Assembly: GCA_944326365.1 (NCBI GenBank)
Contig: CALVDR010000002.1
Coordinates: forward strand, 99,715-163,714
DNA from: an uncultured Bacteroidales bacterium
GTDB taxonomy: Bacteria > Bacteroidota > Bacteroidia > Bacteroidales > UBA932
Direction of reading: 5' to 3'
Length of the DNA: 64,000 bases
The stretch's first letter is position 1. Each line of letters starts with the position of its first letter. Position numbers and translations under genes: made by a program. Below, piece by piece: positions 25,774 to 34,701 of the stretch. The notes under the pieces were generated by a model. That model did no database searches. It was not told the origin of the DNA and saw only the letters and a list, made by a program, of their open reading frames with translations.

Positions 25774-28770
25774 ATGATGAAAAGGTTCTTTTTATTACTT
25801 GTTTTTATCGGCCTGTCTGTAGCTGTGTTGTCTGCCCAGGACAACAAGTCGTACACTATAAGCGGTTCTGTCCTGGATAAAAGTACAGGCAAGCCGGTGG
25901 AGTATGCCACTGTTCTGCTCATGTCGACCGAGCAGTGGGCTGTTGCCGATGCTGAAGGAAAATTCACTATCCAGAATGTCCAGCCCGGCAAGAATGTCAT
26001 AAGCATCTCCTGCCTGGGATTTGTCACGGATACAAAGGAGATAGTCGTCAGCAAGGATATCCGGAATTACACGGTTTCCCTGGCAGAGGATAATCTTACC
26101 CTTGAAAGCGTGGTGGTCACGGCCCAGGACAACAGCAACAGTGCCACAACGAGCCGTACTATAGACAGGACGGCACTTGACCATATCCAGATGGTAAACG
26201 TGGCCGATGTGTCCAGCCTTCTGCCCGGAGGTGCTACCAAAAGCCCGGACTTGCTCAGCGACCAGGTCTTCAACATCAGGGCAGGTTCCAGTACCGAAGT
26301 CGGCAATTCATCATTCGGTACTGCCGTGGAAGTGGACGGCGTCCGTCTCTCGAACAACGGTAGTTTCGCCGAGTTCAGCACTTCGGGGGTGTCAGGAGCT
26401 GCCGTGAACAATATCGCCTCCACAAATGTAGAGTCTGTCGAAGTCATTACAGGTGTGCCTTCAGTGGAATACGGTGACATGACTTCCGGTGTGGTGAAGA
26501 TAAACACACGTAAGGGACGTACACCTTATATTGTCACTTTATCCACCAACCCTAATCTGAAGCAGGTTTCTGCAAGCAAGGGATTCGGACTCGGGGAGAC
26601 GCGCAGAGGTGCATCGAAAGGCATCCTGAATGCCAGTCTGGAATATACCCTGGCTACAAAAGACCTGCGTTCCCCGTATGAATCATATGACCGTAAACAG
26701 ATACAGCTGACATACAGCAACCTGTTCGACAGGGGAATACTTAGCGAAACTCCGCTCCGCTTTTCCGTCAGTGCTTCCGGCAATCTCGGAGGGATGGACA
26801 ACAAGGCTGATCCGGATGCTTTCTCGGAGAACCGTACCACTGTCAGGGACAATTCATTCAGAGGAAATTTTTCCCTCGACTGGCTTCTCAGCAAGAAATG
26901 GATTACAAATCTTGAGTTCAGCGGCTCTGTGGTCTACAGCGACAGGCTCAGCCGGGAGCACGAGAATGTGAACTGGAGTTCCGATTCCCCTGCGGTGCAC
27001 GGTACGGAAGAAGGCTATTTCATGGCCCAATACTACGATGAAAATCCGAATGCCGCTGTCATCCTGCGTCCAAGCGGTTACTGGTACAGCACGATGTGCG
27101 TGGATGACAGGCCTATAAATTACAGTCTGAAACTGAAAGCGAACTGGGCACGGCAGTTCGGCGATATCAATAACAAGATAAAAGTCGGCATAGACTGGTC
27201 AGGTGACGGCAACTTCGGAATCGGACAGTATACCGAGAACATGAGTACTGCTCCGGATTTCTGGGAGTACCGCTATTGCGATGTCCCGTTCATGAACAAT
27301 GTGGCTGCCTATATAGAGGAAAACATCACCATCCCTATCGGCAAGACCAGGCTGAATCTCATCGCCGGTCTCAGGAATGACAACACCATTATAAAAGGTT
27401 CCGCTTACGGCACGACTTCCAGTCTTTCCCCGAGATTCAACCTCAAATACACCATTCTGTCCCCTAAAGACAGGTGGAACAAGACTGTGAAGGAACTTTC
27501 GTTTCGTGCTAGCTGGGGCGTGGCTACCAAGCTGCCGTCCTATTCCATACTGTATCCAGAGCCGTCCTATCAGACAATAAATACCTTTGCCTCCACTTCG
27601 ACGGCAAGCGGCTCGGCTTTTTATGCATATTACATACTGCCGCAGACCATAGAGCATAATGCCGGCCTGCGTTGGCAGAAAAACCAGCAGTCTGAAATAG
27701 GATTCGATATAAATGTCGGGGATAACAGGATATCCCTGTCTGCATATTACAACAGGACTCTCGATGCATACCGTCTTGACAACGGATATGACAGGTTCGT
27801 CTATACCTACACTCCGACATCTTCGATAGGGACTGATTTCCCGATTCCGGCGGAGAACAGGGTTTTCAGTGTAGACAGACAGACCGGTCAGGTTACCGTT
27901 TCCGATATTACAGGTACGGTGGCTTCGCAGGTTCTTGAATCACGTCAGAGAAGGCGTCTGACCAGAAACACATATGCTGACAACAGCGTGAATCCGATTA
28001 CGAGGTACGGTCTGGAATGGATCGTGGATTTCAAGCGCATACGTCCTATCAATACCACAATCCGGCTCGACGGTTCGTTCTACGGGTACAGGACAGAGGA
28101 CAAGAATATGGTGGCATACAGTCCTGGAGGTAATGGAGCGGATGGTGACCATTTCCAGTACATCGGTTATTATATCGGAGGTAATGATCTTTCGAATGGC
28201 AGGGAAACCCGGCAGGTGAGTACGAATCTGACCATAACGACCCATATTCCGAAGGTGAGGATGATACTGTCTCTCAGACTTGAGTCCACATTACTCCAAT
28301 ATTCCCGTTTCCTTAGCGAAAAGGACGGCGGTGCCCGTTCTCTCAGGATTTCGGACAGGAACGACATTCTGTCGATTACCGACGGTTCCATATATGACGG
28401 GAACGGATATTCCGTGATATTCCCTGAATATTATACCACTTACGGTGATCCTTACACACAGCGGAATTATTACGAGGATCTGGTCTGGGCCAAGGAAAAC
28501 AATGACAATTTATACAATGACCTGTTACGTCTTGCCGAAGCATCCACGACTTACGATTATTATTATAACAAGGACTATATCTCCCCGTATTTCTCCATGA
28601 ATTTCAGCATAACCAAAGAAATCGGTGATCTCGCTTCCATTTCTTTCTATGTCAACAATTTCTTCAATAATTTCGGGCAACTGCGTTCTACAAGAGACGG
28701 AAACTATGTGTCTGCGAGCGGATATATCCCGGATTTCTATTACGGCCTAACTCTGAGGTTCAAGTTCTGA
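25774..28770 (+). CDS. TonB-dependent outer-membrane receptor with carboxypeptidase-like N-terminal domain
   Basis: 998 residues. Signal peptide ~1-21 (VLSAQ); a CarboxypepD_reg-like domain ~26-110 (GSVLDKSTGKPVEYATV); a plug ~112-240 with VEVITGVPSVEYGDMTSG; then a long barrel ending GLTLRFKF with the typical C-terminal aromatic. It shares the VEVITGV-S-YG plug motif with the receptor at 19026-21689 and is followed by the same two companion families in the same order. It heads a plus-strand operon: lipoprotein 4 bp later, barrel, M16 protease, Fe-S protein, S46 peptidase. Ligand unknown. Confidence 0.92.
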   Translation: MMKRFFLLLVFIGLSVAVLSAQDNKSYTISGSVLDKSTGKPVEYATVLLMSTEQWAVADAEGKFTIQNVQPGKNVISISCLGFVTDTKEIVVSKDIRNYTVSLAEDNLTLESVVVTAQDNSNSATTSRTIDRTALDHIQMVNVADVSSLLPGGATKSPDLLSDQVFNIRAGSSTEVGNSSFGTAVEVDGVRLSNNGSFAEFSTSGVSGAAVNNIASTNVESVEVITGVPSVEYGDMTSGVVKINTRKGRTPYIVTLSTNPNLKQVSASKGFGLGETRRGASKGILNASLEYTLATKDLRSPYESYDRKQIQLTYSNLFDRGILSETPLRFSVSASGNLGGMDNKADPDAFSENRTTVRDNSFRGNFSLDWLLSKKWITNLEFSGSVVYSDRLSREHENVNWSSDSPAVHGTEEGYFMAQYYDENPNAAVILRPSGYWYSTMCVDDRPINYSLKLKANWARQFGDINNKIKVGIDWSGDGNFGIGQYTENMSTAPDFWEYRYCDVPFMNNVAAYIEENITIPIGKTRLNLIAGLRNDNTIIKGSAYGTTSSLSPRFNLKYTILSPKDRWNKTVKELSFRASWGVATKLPSYSILYPEPSYQTINTFASTSTASGSAFYAYYILPQTIEHNAGLRWQKNQQSEIGFDINVGDNRISLSAYYNRTLDAYRLDNGYDRFVYTYTPTSSIGTDFPIPAENRVFSVDRQTGQVTVSDITGTVASQVLESRQRRRLTRNTYADNSVNPITRYGLEWIVDFKRIRPINTTIRLDGSFYGYRTEDKNMVAYSPGGNGADGDHFQYIGYYIGGNDLSNGRETRQVSTNLTITTHIPKVRMILSLRLESTLLQYSRFLSEKDGGARSLRISDRNDILSITDGSIYDGNGYSVIFPEYYTTYGDPYTQRNYYEDLVWAKENNDNLYNDLLRLAEASTTYDYYYNKDYISPYFSMNFSITKEIGDLASISFYVNNFFNNFGQLRSTRDGNYVSASGYIPDFYYGLTLRFKF

Positions 28771-28774
28771 TATT

Positions 28775-30118
28775 ATGGAAAAGATGAAGAATATTCTATA
28801 TATAATAATGTTCGCGGCGGTCTCACTGACTGCAGCTTCCTGCGATGACCGCAATATGGCTCCGGTGTCTTTCGCTGATGTCAGAGTCAACGTGATGATA
28901 GACGGACAGCCCTTCCCTGACAATGCCACAGTCACTTTACGCGCCCAGCATCATTCCACCACATACTCCGATGTTTCACGCGGAGGGTTCGCAAGATTTT
29001 CCGTGCCTGTAGGCCAATATAACATCTCTGCCTTCTCCCGGGAATCGGCAGATGATGAAATAATCATCTACAATGGCTCTGCGTCTGTAGTCCTGACTTC
29101 TGGGCAAGAGAACTCCGTGGAGGTGGATTTAGTCGTGTCGAGGTCGAGTCAGCTCGTTATAAAGGAGCTTTATGTGGGCGGATGCCAGACAGATGATGGA
29201 AGCGGAGCTTTTTCAAACGACAAGTATGTTATTCTCTATAATAATGGAGACACGGAATTCGATGCGAGCGACATCTGCTTTGCTTTTATAGCTCCGGAGA
29301 ACAGCAACTCTACGAGTCGCTATCTCGTGAACGGAGAACTGTCGTATGCGGCGGAAGGCTGGATACCAGCCATGTACGCAATATGGTGGTTCGAAACCGA
29401 TGTTGTGATTCCTCCTTATTCACAGATAGTTGTAGCGATTTATGGTGCCGTCAATCACACCGGAACGTATTCGAATTCTGTAGATCTGAGCAAGGCGGAG
29501 TATTATGTGATGTATGATTATGAAGCCGGTTTCAATAATGCGAATGCCTATCCTGCTCCATCGGCAAATATTCCAAGTTCTCACTACCTTCAGTCTTACC
29601 TTTATGTTCCGCCAACAAGTGCAACTGCAAGATTTGCATGGCCAATTTCCAATTCGGGTCCGGGATTTTTCATTATCAATTGTCCTGACATTGAAACTGA
29701 AACACAAAACCGTTCCCGTTATGACTATATCTATGGCAGCGGTAGGCCAACTGTCATGATTCCAAATGATTGGGTAGTAGATGCTGTAGAAGTATTCAGG
29801 TCTGATTATGATAACAACAACAAACGTTTCCCGTCTACAATGGATGCCGGATTCGTCTACCACAGGAATCAGCATGGCTACACCCTCTACCGCAATGTCG
29901 ATCAGGCATCAACAGAGGCCCTCCCTGAAAATGAAGGAAAACTTGTCTACGGCTATTCGGGTGGAACTACGGATATTGAGCCGAGCTGCGGTACCACGGA
30001 TCCGTCCGGCATAGACGCGGAAGCCTCGATAGCCAACGGTGCCCATATAATATATCAGGATACGAACAATTCTTCGAACGATTTTCATCTGAGGGCAAAA
30101 GCTTCCCTGAGGTATTGA
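28775..30118 (+). CDS. DUF4876-type surface lipoprotein
   Basis: 447 residues. The lipobox ends TAASC (Cys23). An N-terminal beta domain (~30-125, with VPVGQYNISAF) precedes a lamin-tail-like part (~130 onward, VIKELYVGG and ILYNNGDTEFDA) and the tail QDTNNSSNDF. Layout and tail match the protein at 17698-19029, though the sequences are otherwise quite diverged. The start at 28775 gives MEKMKN; the internal ATG at 28784 is also possible. It lies 4 bp after the receptor stop, suggesting coupled translation. Confidence 0.8.
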   Translation: MEKMKNILYIIMFAAVSLTAASCDDRNMAPVSFADVRVNVMIDGQPFPDNATVTLRAQHHSTTYSDVSRGGFARFSVPVGQYNISAFSRESADDEIIIYNGSASVVLTSGQENSVEVDLVVSRSSQLVIKELYVGGCQTDDGSGAFSNDKYVILYNNGDTEFDASDICFAFIAPENSNSTSRYLVNGELSYAAEGWIPAMYAIWWFETDVVIPPYSQIVVAIYGAVNHTGTYSNSVDLSKAEYYVMYDYEAGFNNANAYPAPSANIPSSHYLQSYLYVPPTSATARFAWPISNSGPGFFIINCPDIETETQNRSRYDYIYGSGRPTVMIPNDWVVDAVEVFRSDYDNNNKRFPSTMDAGFVYHRNQHGYTLYRNVDQASTEALPENEGKLVYGYSGGTTDIEPSCGTTDPSGIDAEASIANGAHIIYQDTNNSSNDFHLRAKASLRY

Positions 30119-30146
30119 TATCGGAAATATAAATAAAACGGACGAT

Positions 30147-31769
30147 ATGTACAGTAAAAAGATAATACTTTCAGTATTCCTCCTTGCTGCAGCTGCATCC
30201 CTTACGGCTGCGCAGACTCCTCAGAGGAATATGCGGGACTTCGGTTTCATACAGCACGCGAATCCGTGGCTTACGAGCATCAACGCAGCAGGTCTCGGTA
30301 CGCTTTCCACAGACCGGACTTCTTATGCTGAAGCCTTCTTCGACAAGGAAAACGGAGGCATCATTCCGGTGGAAGGCTCTGATGACAGTTGGTGCGCAGG
30401 GATCGGAACGAAGTCGTATGTGAAGATTTCTGACAGGCTAGCGTTCCGCGGCGAGCTTTCGTACTCCTATTTTCATGGCAGGAATATGGGAGGACATTAT
30501 CTCATAGACCCTTCATACAATCCGGTCAATTTCCTCGAAAGCACAGAGACCACGACAGGCATCAAGGTCAAGGAAACCTACAGACTTCTCGGAGGCATGT
30601 CTTATGCGCTCAGTGACAGATGGTCTCTCGGAGCGAATATATCGTATGAAACGGCAGACTATGCAAAGCGCAAGGACCCGAGAACTAAAAGCCAATGGAT
30701 GGATCTTGACATTTCCGCCGGAGCACGGTTCGCACCTTCAGACAGATTTTCGGCAGGTCTTGACCTGCAGTATGTCAGAACTGTCGAAACACTTGACGGG
30801 GATATATTCGGTACTACTAACCGGCAGTATTTTACCTTTATCGATTTTGGAGGCTATCTTGGTTACGTGGAGGCTTTTGACGGCACTACGGGCTATATAA
30901 ATGTCGGCTCGTCGGCAGCCAGAAATGCCCGGCCGATGACGAACACGTTTTATGGAGGATCATTGCAACTTACATTCGGCAGACCTGACAATGTCCTGCT
31001 TTTCAATGAACTCACGTATCTCAGACGTTCCGGACTGTACGGGAACAGGGCTTCCATCCAGGTGGCTTATACCGAGCATTTCGGAAATATCTACAGATAT
31101 TCAGGCGCGTTGAATATCTCACGCGGAAAAAATCTTCATATAGTGGAACTTGAAGCCGGTTATGAAGACCTGATGAATTATGAGAATATCTACCGCATGA
31201 ATACAATACCCGGAGGTAATACAGTGGCAGAATATTTCGGACAGAGCGAAACTCTTAACCGGTCCGACATAACCGGAAAACTGTCCTACACCGGCTATCT
31301 CGGCGTGGAGCATTATCGCCCGGAGTGGGAATATGGCCTGGCCTTCGATGCTACGTACCGTTCTTTCAGGTCTACCTACTATCCGTACTACAGGATGCAG
31401 GAGGTGACGTCCATGCAGGCGGCCGTACATGGGAAAAAGAATTTCATATTCACTAGGAATATGTTCGAAGTGGGGCTGAATGCATCATACTACGGCGGTT
31501 TCGGAACGAAAAGCAAAGACGGAAGCTATGCAGCGACAGCTTCTGACAATCATTCCTCGGCATCTTCGTACCTTGACCGGGACTTCGAATATGACACTGC
31601 GGCGAGAGTGGCAGGTACGCTTTCTTTCCGCTATACCAGATTGTTCGGCAGCAAGATATCGGCATATATTGACGTGAGCGATACCTATAACCATACCTTG
31701 AAAAAACCTGAATTTCTGAAGAATGGCTGGAGGAACGTCTTTACGGTCACTTTAGGCTGCGCGTTCTGA
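30147..31769 (+). CDS. Outer-membrane beta-barrel protein (DUF6850-like)
   Basis: 540 residues with a signal peptide (1-22, LTAAQ) and amphipathic strands throughout, ending TVTLGCAF with a terminal Phe as barrel-assembly signal. It is the counterpart of the barrel at 16172-17701 by order and size. It starts 28 bp after the lipoprotein gene. The N-terminal region (residues ~25-60) is rich in Asn, Thr and Ala rather than plug-like, so this is a barrel without a TonB box or plug. Function unknown. Confidence 0.75.
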   Translation: MYSKKIILSVFLLAAAASLTAAQTPQRNMRDFGFIQHANPWLTSINAAGLGTLSTDRTSYAEAFFDKENGGIIPVEGSDDSWCAGIGTKSYVKISDRLAFRGELSYSYFHGRNMGGHYLIDPSYNPVNFLESTETTTGIKVKETYRLLGGMSYALSDRWSLGANISYETADYAKRKDPRTKSQWMDLDISAGARFAPSDRFSAGLDLQYVRTVETLDGDIFGTTNRQYFTFIDFGGYLGYVEAFDGTTGYINVGSSAARNARPMTNTFYGGSLQLTFGRPDNVLLFNELTYLRRSGLYGNRASIQVAYTEHFGNIYRYSGALNISRGKNLHIVELEAGYEDLMNYENIYRMNTIPGGNTVAEYFGQSETLNRSDITGKLSYTGYLGVEHYRPEWEYGLAFDATYRSFRSTYYPYYRMQEVTSMQAAVHGKKNFIFTRNMFEVGLNASYYGGFGTKSKDGSYAATASDNHSSASSYLDRDFEYDTAARVAGTLSFRYTRLFGSKISAYIDVSDTYNHTLKKPEFLKNGWRNVFTVTLGCAF

Positions 31770-31794
31770 TCAGATAACATTAAATTTCACAGGT

Positions 31795-34620
31795 ATGAAA
31801 AGAGTGGCAGAAATAATAGCGGCGATAGTTTTCCTTACGGCAGTATTGCCCGTCACGGGACGGGCACAGACAGTCATCCCCGATGACCCGGAGCTGATCA
31901 AGGGCCGTCTGGAGAACGGGCTGACCTATTATATACGGCACAATGAAAATCCTGCAGGCTGTGCGGACTTCTATATCGTCCACAATGTCGGCTCCCTCCA
32001 GGAGGAGGACAACCAGAACGGTCTCGCCCATTTTCTGGAACACATGGCTTTCAACGGTACCCGCCATTATCCGGACCAGGAAATCCTGAACTTTCTGGCG
32101 AAGGACGGAGTCCGTTTCGGATATAATGTGAACGCATATACGAACAGGACAGAGACAGTCTACAACATCTCATCAGTGCCGCTTGTACGCGAATCTTTCG
32201 TGGACTCGGTGCTGATGGTATTGCACGACTGGTCGTGCGACATATCCTGCGAGCCTGAGGCCCTTGATGCGGAAAGGGGAGTGATAAGTGAAGAGTGGCG
32301 CAGAAAAGACGAACCTCGCCTGAGGATGAGCGCGAAGCAGAACGAGCTGGTGTACAAAGGTTCGAAACATGCGCAGAGAAGTGTCATAGGTACGCTGGAG
32401 GTCATAAACGGATTCAAGCCTCACGAGATACTGGATTTCTACCACAAGTGGTACCGGCCTGACCTGCAGGCCATAGTCGTGGTCGGGGACTTCGATGCGG
32501 ACCAGATGGAGACGAAGGTCCGCGACATGTTCTCCGACATCCCTGCACGGGAAAACCCGGAGCCGAAAGGTATCTATGAAATACCGTCTCTGCAGGAGCC
32601 CCTGTTCGAAAACATGCTCGACCCGCAGGTCAGCTACCATGTGTTGAAGGTCATCCACAGACAGCCTTTCCCGCCGGAAGGGCTGCGGAATACGGATGCA
32701 TACTACAAGGATCTGTATGCCAGACAGATAGTGACGTATATTCTGGGCGACAGGATGAGGGAACACAGCCGGAAATCAGGGAGTCCGCTTTCTTCCGCAG
32801 TGCTGGTTACCAGTCCGTACAGCGATGATTTCTACATCTCGCTTTTCACTCTTTCAGTGAAAGGTTCTGAAAATCTGGAGGAAGCCCTTGAGTTCTACAC
32901 CGAAGAAACGGAACGGATGCTCAGGTACGGCTTCACCGAAGACGAATTCGAGGCAGCCAAGTCGCAGGTAATGAAGAAATACCGCCTGAATATGGAATAT
33001 TTCCCTTCGGAAGTCACTGACCGTGAGATAGTGGAGGTGTGCAAGGAGAATTTCCTCAGAGGTTTCTCCGCCGCGAATCCGTATGACATGAAGCAGGCGC
33101 AGAAGATGATACTTGCCGACATGACCATGGAAGACGTGAAAGGCTATGAACGGAAAATGTTCGGGGACAGCGAGAAAATCTATTCATGGTGTATGAACGA
33201 GAGCGAGGAAGCCTTGATTCCGACACCGGACAGGATGCGTGAAATCATCGCCCGGGCCGCGGCTTCGGATATCCGTCCCGAATATCTCGAATTCGAGAAG
33301 ATAGATTTCGGTTTTGACCCCGTACCCGGGGCAATATCGGAAATTTCGCCGGTAAAAGGCACTTCCAGTGAATTGTGGACTCTGTCCAATGGCGTCAGGG
33401 TCATCTGGACACCGTCGGAGCCTGTCAGCTCCAATGTCCATCTTGACATAAGGCTCTTTTCCGATACCGGGTACAATGCCCTGCCTCAGGACAGCATATG
33501 TTCTGCAATATTTGCCGCCGGATACATAAGCCGTTATCTCGGCTTTGACGGTCATGATGCTACCGTATTGAAGAACAGCCCGGAGTGTTCCGGTCTGAAT
33601 GTCACCTCGTCCATAGACCGGAGATTTTCGACATTGTCGGTGAATACCGACAGAAAAAGCATGGAAAAAGGGTTCGGGGTGCTTTACGGCATTCTATCTG
33701 ATCCGTATTTTTCCACTGATGCGGCTCTCGGGAAAACGAAGCAGAGTACTCTCAGGTCGCTTGGAAAGAGCACTTCCGCCGACAGGTTCAAGGAGATGGA
33801 AAAGGAGGCGAGATACGGTGCGCATCCGTGGATGGCCGGTTTCGACAGCACGGCAGTCGAGGCTGTGGATATGGATTTCGTGGAAGAGGTATTTTCACGC
33901 AGTTTCGGTGACTGCAGCCGCATGACCGTATATGTTGCCAGCGACATGGACAAGTCTGGAATCATTTCTCTCGTGGAGAAATACATCGCGTCATTGCCTT
34001 CAGGCGCAGAGGCTGCAATGTCCGACACTGAAATCCCGCAGCCGGTTTACAAGGGACGCACTGTCCTCGACCGCAGCTATGATGTGGAGACCGTGCCTAA
34101 GAGCGAGGTGACATACAGTTTCAAGGGAAAAATCCGTCTGAAGCCGGAAGATATGGCCTGTGTGGAAATCATGGATTATATCATGTCCGCCAGATATATG
34201 AAGCAGATCAGGGAAGTCCGGGGCGGTACTTATCATGTGAGTTTCAGTACGGAACTGGATTATGCCGACGGCGGAGTCTTCGAATCCACAGTGTATTTCC
34301 AGACACGTCCGGAAATGACGGATATTCTGGTCGCTGACGTGGAGGATGTGATGGCCGTCATGGCTTCGGAAGGTCCTTCGGACCGGGAACTCGACGAGGC
34401 GAAGAAGTACCTGGTGAAGCATCATGGAGAAAAGACGGCCCGCGATGCCAACTCCCTGCGTGCGAGAAATACTGAAACGAGTGATTTCGTGAGATACGGA
34501 GTCAGCTCCGGCTATGATTACGCCGGTGCAGTGAACAAGGTTTCGGCTGCCGATGTCCGGAAATTCGCTGCCAGACTGGCGGAAGGTGACAAATTCGTCG
34601 CTATATACAGGGAAGAATGA
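31795..34620 (+). CDS. M16 family zinc metalloprotease (PqqL/pitrilysin type)
   Basis: 941 residues with a signal peptide ending near residue 25 (GRAQ). The zinc motif HFLEH is at 79-83, followed by MAFNGTRHYP as in PqqL-like enzymes, and a Glu-rich segment (LDAERGVISEEW) near 155-166 gives the third ligand. The second M16 half is complete (to YREE). It resembles the enzyme at 1519-4380 (also HFLEHMAF-GTRH). Here it directly follows a receptor/lipoprotein/barrel set, 25 bp after the barrel gene, an arrangement like the protease-associated import systems built on FusC. It probably cuts imported peptide or protein substrates in the periplasm. Confidence 0.93.
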   Translation: MKRVAEIIAAIVFLTAVLPVTGRAQTVIPDDPELIKGRLENGLTYYIRHNENPAGCADFYIVHNVGSLQEEDNQNGLAHFLEHMAFNGTRHYPDQEILNFLAKDGVRFGYNVNAYTNRTETVYNISSVPLVRESFVDSVLMVLHDWSCDISCEPEALDAERGVISEEWRRKDEPRLRMSAKQNELVYKGSKHAQRSVIGTLEVINGFKPHEILDFYHKWYRPDLQAIVVVGDFDADQMETKVRDMFSDIPARENPEPKGIYEIPSLQEPLFENMLDPQVSYHVLKVIHRQPFPPEGLRNTDAYYKDLYARQIVTYILGDRMREHSRKSGSPLSSAVLVTSPYSDDFYISLFTLSVKGSENLEEALEFYTEETERMLRYGFTEDEFEAAKSQVMKKYRLNMEYFPSEVTDREIVEVCKENFLRGFSAANPYDMKQAQKMILADMTMEDVKGYERKMFGDSEKIYSWCMNESEEALIPTPDRMREIIARAAASDIRPEYLEFEKIDFGFDPVPGAISEISPVKGTSSELWTLSNGVRVIWTPSEPVSSNVHLDIRLFSDTGYNALPQDSICSAIFAAGYISRYLGFDGHDATVLKNSPECSGLNVTSSIDRRFSTLSVNTDRKSMEKGFGVLYGILSDPYFSTDAALGKTKQSTLRSLGKSTSADRFKEMEKEARYGAHPWMAGFDSTAVEAVDMDFVEEVFSRSFGDCSRMTVYVASDMDKSGIISLVEKYIASLPSGAEAAMSDTEIPQPVYKGRTVLDRSYDVETVPKSEVTYSFKGKIRLKPEDMACVEIMDYIMSARYMKQIREVRGGTYHVSFSTELDYADGGVFESTVYFQTRPEMTDILVADVEDVMAVMASEGPSDRELDEAKKYLVKHHGEKTARDANSLRARNTETSDFVRYGVSSGYDYAGAVNKVSAADVRKFAARLAEGDKFVAIYREE

Positions 34621-34701
34621 CGGAGGCGACTCAAAAGGGTATTTTGGGCCCACCCCTTATTCCGAGAGACAAGACAAACAACAATTAAAAGATATCAGAT
34701 T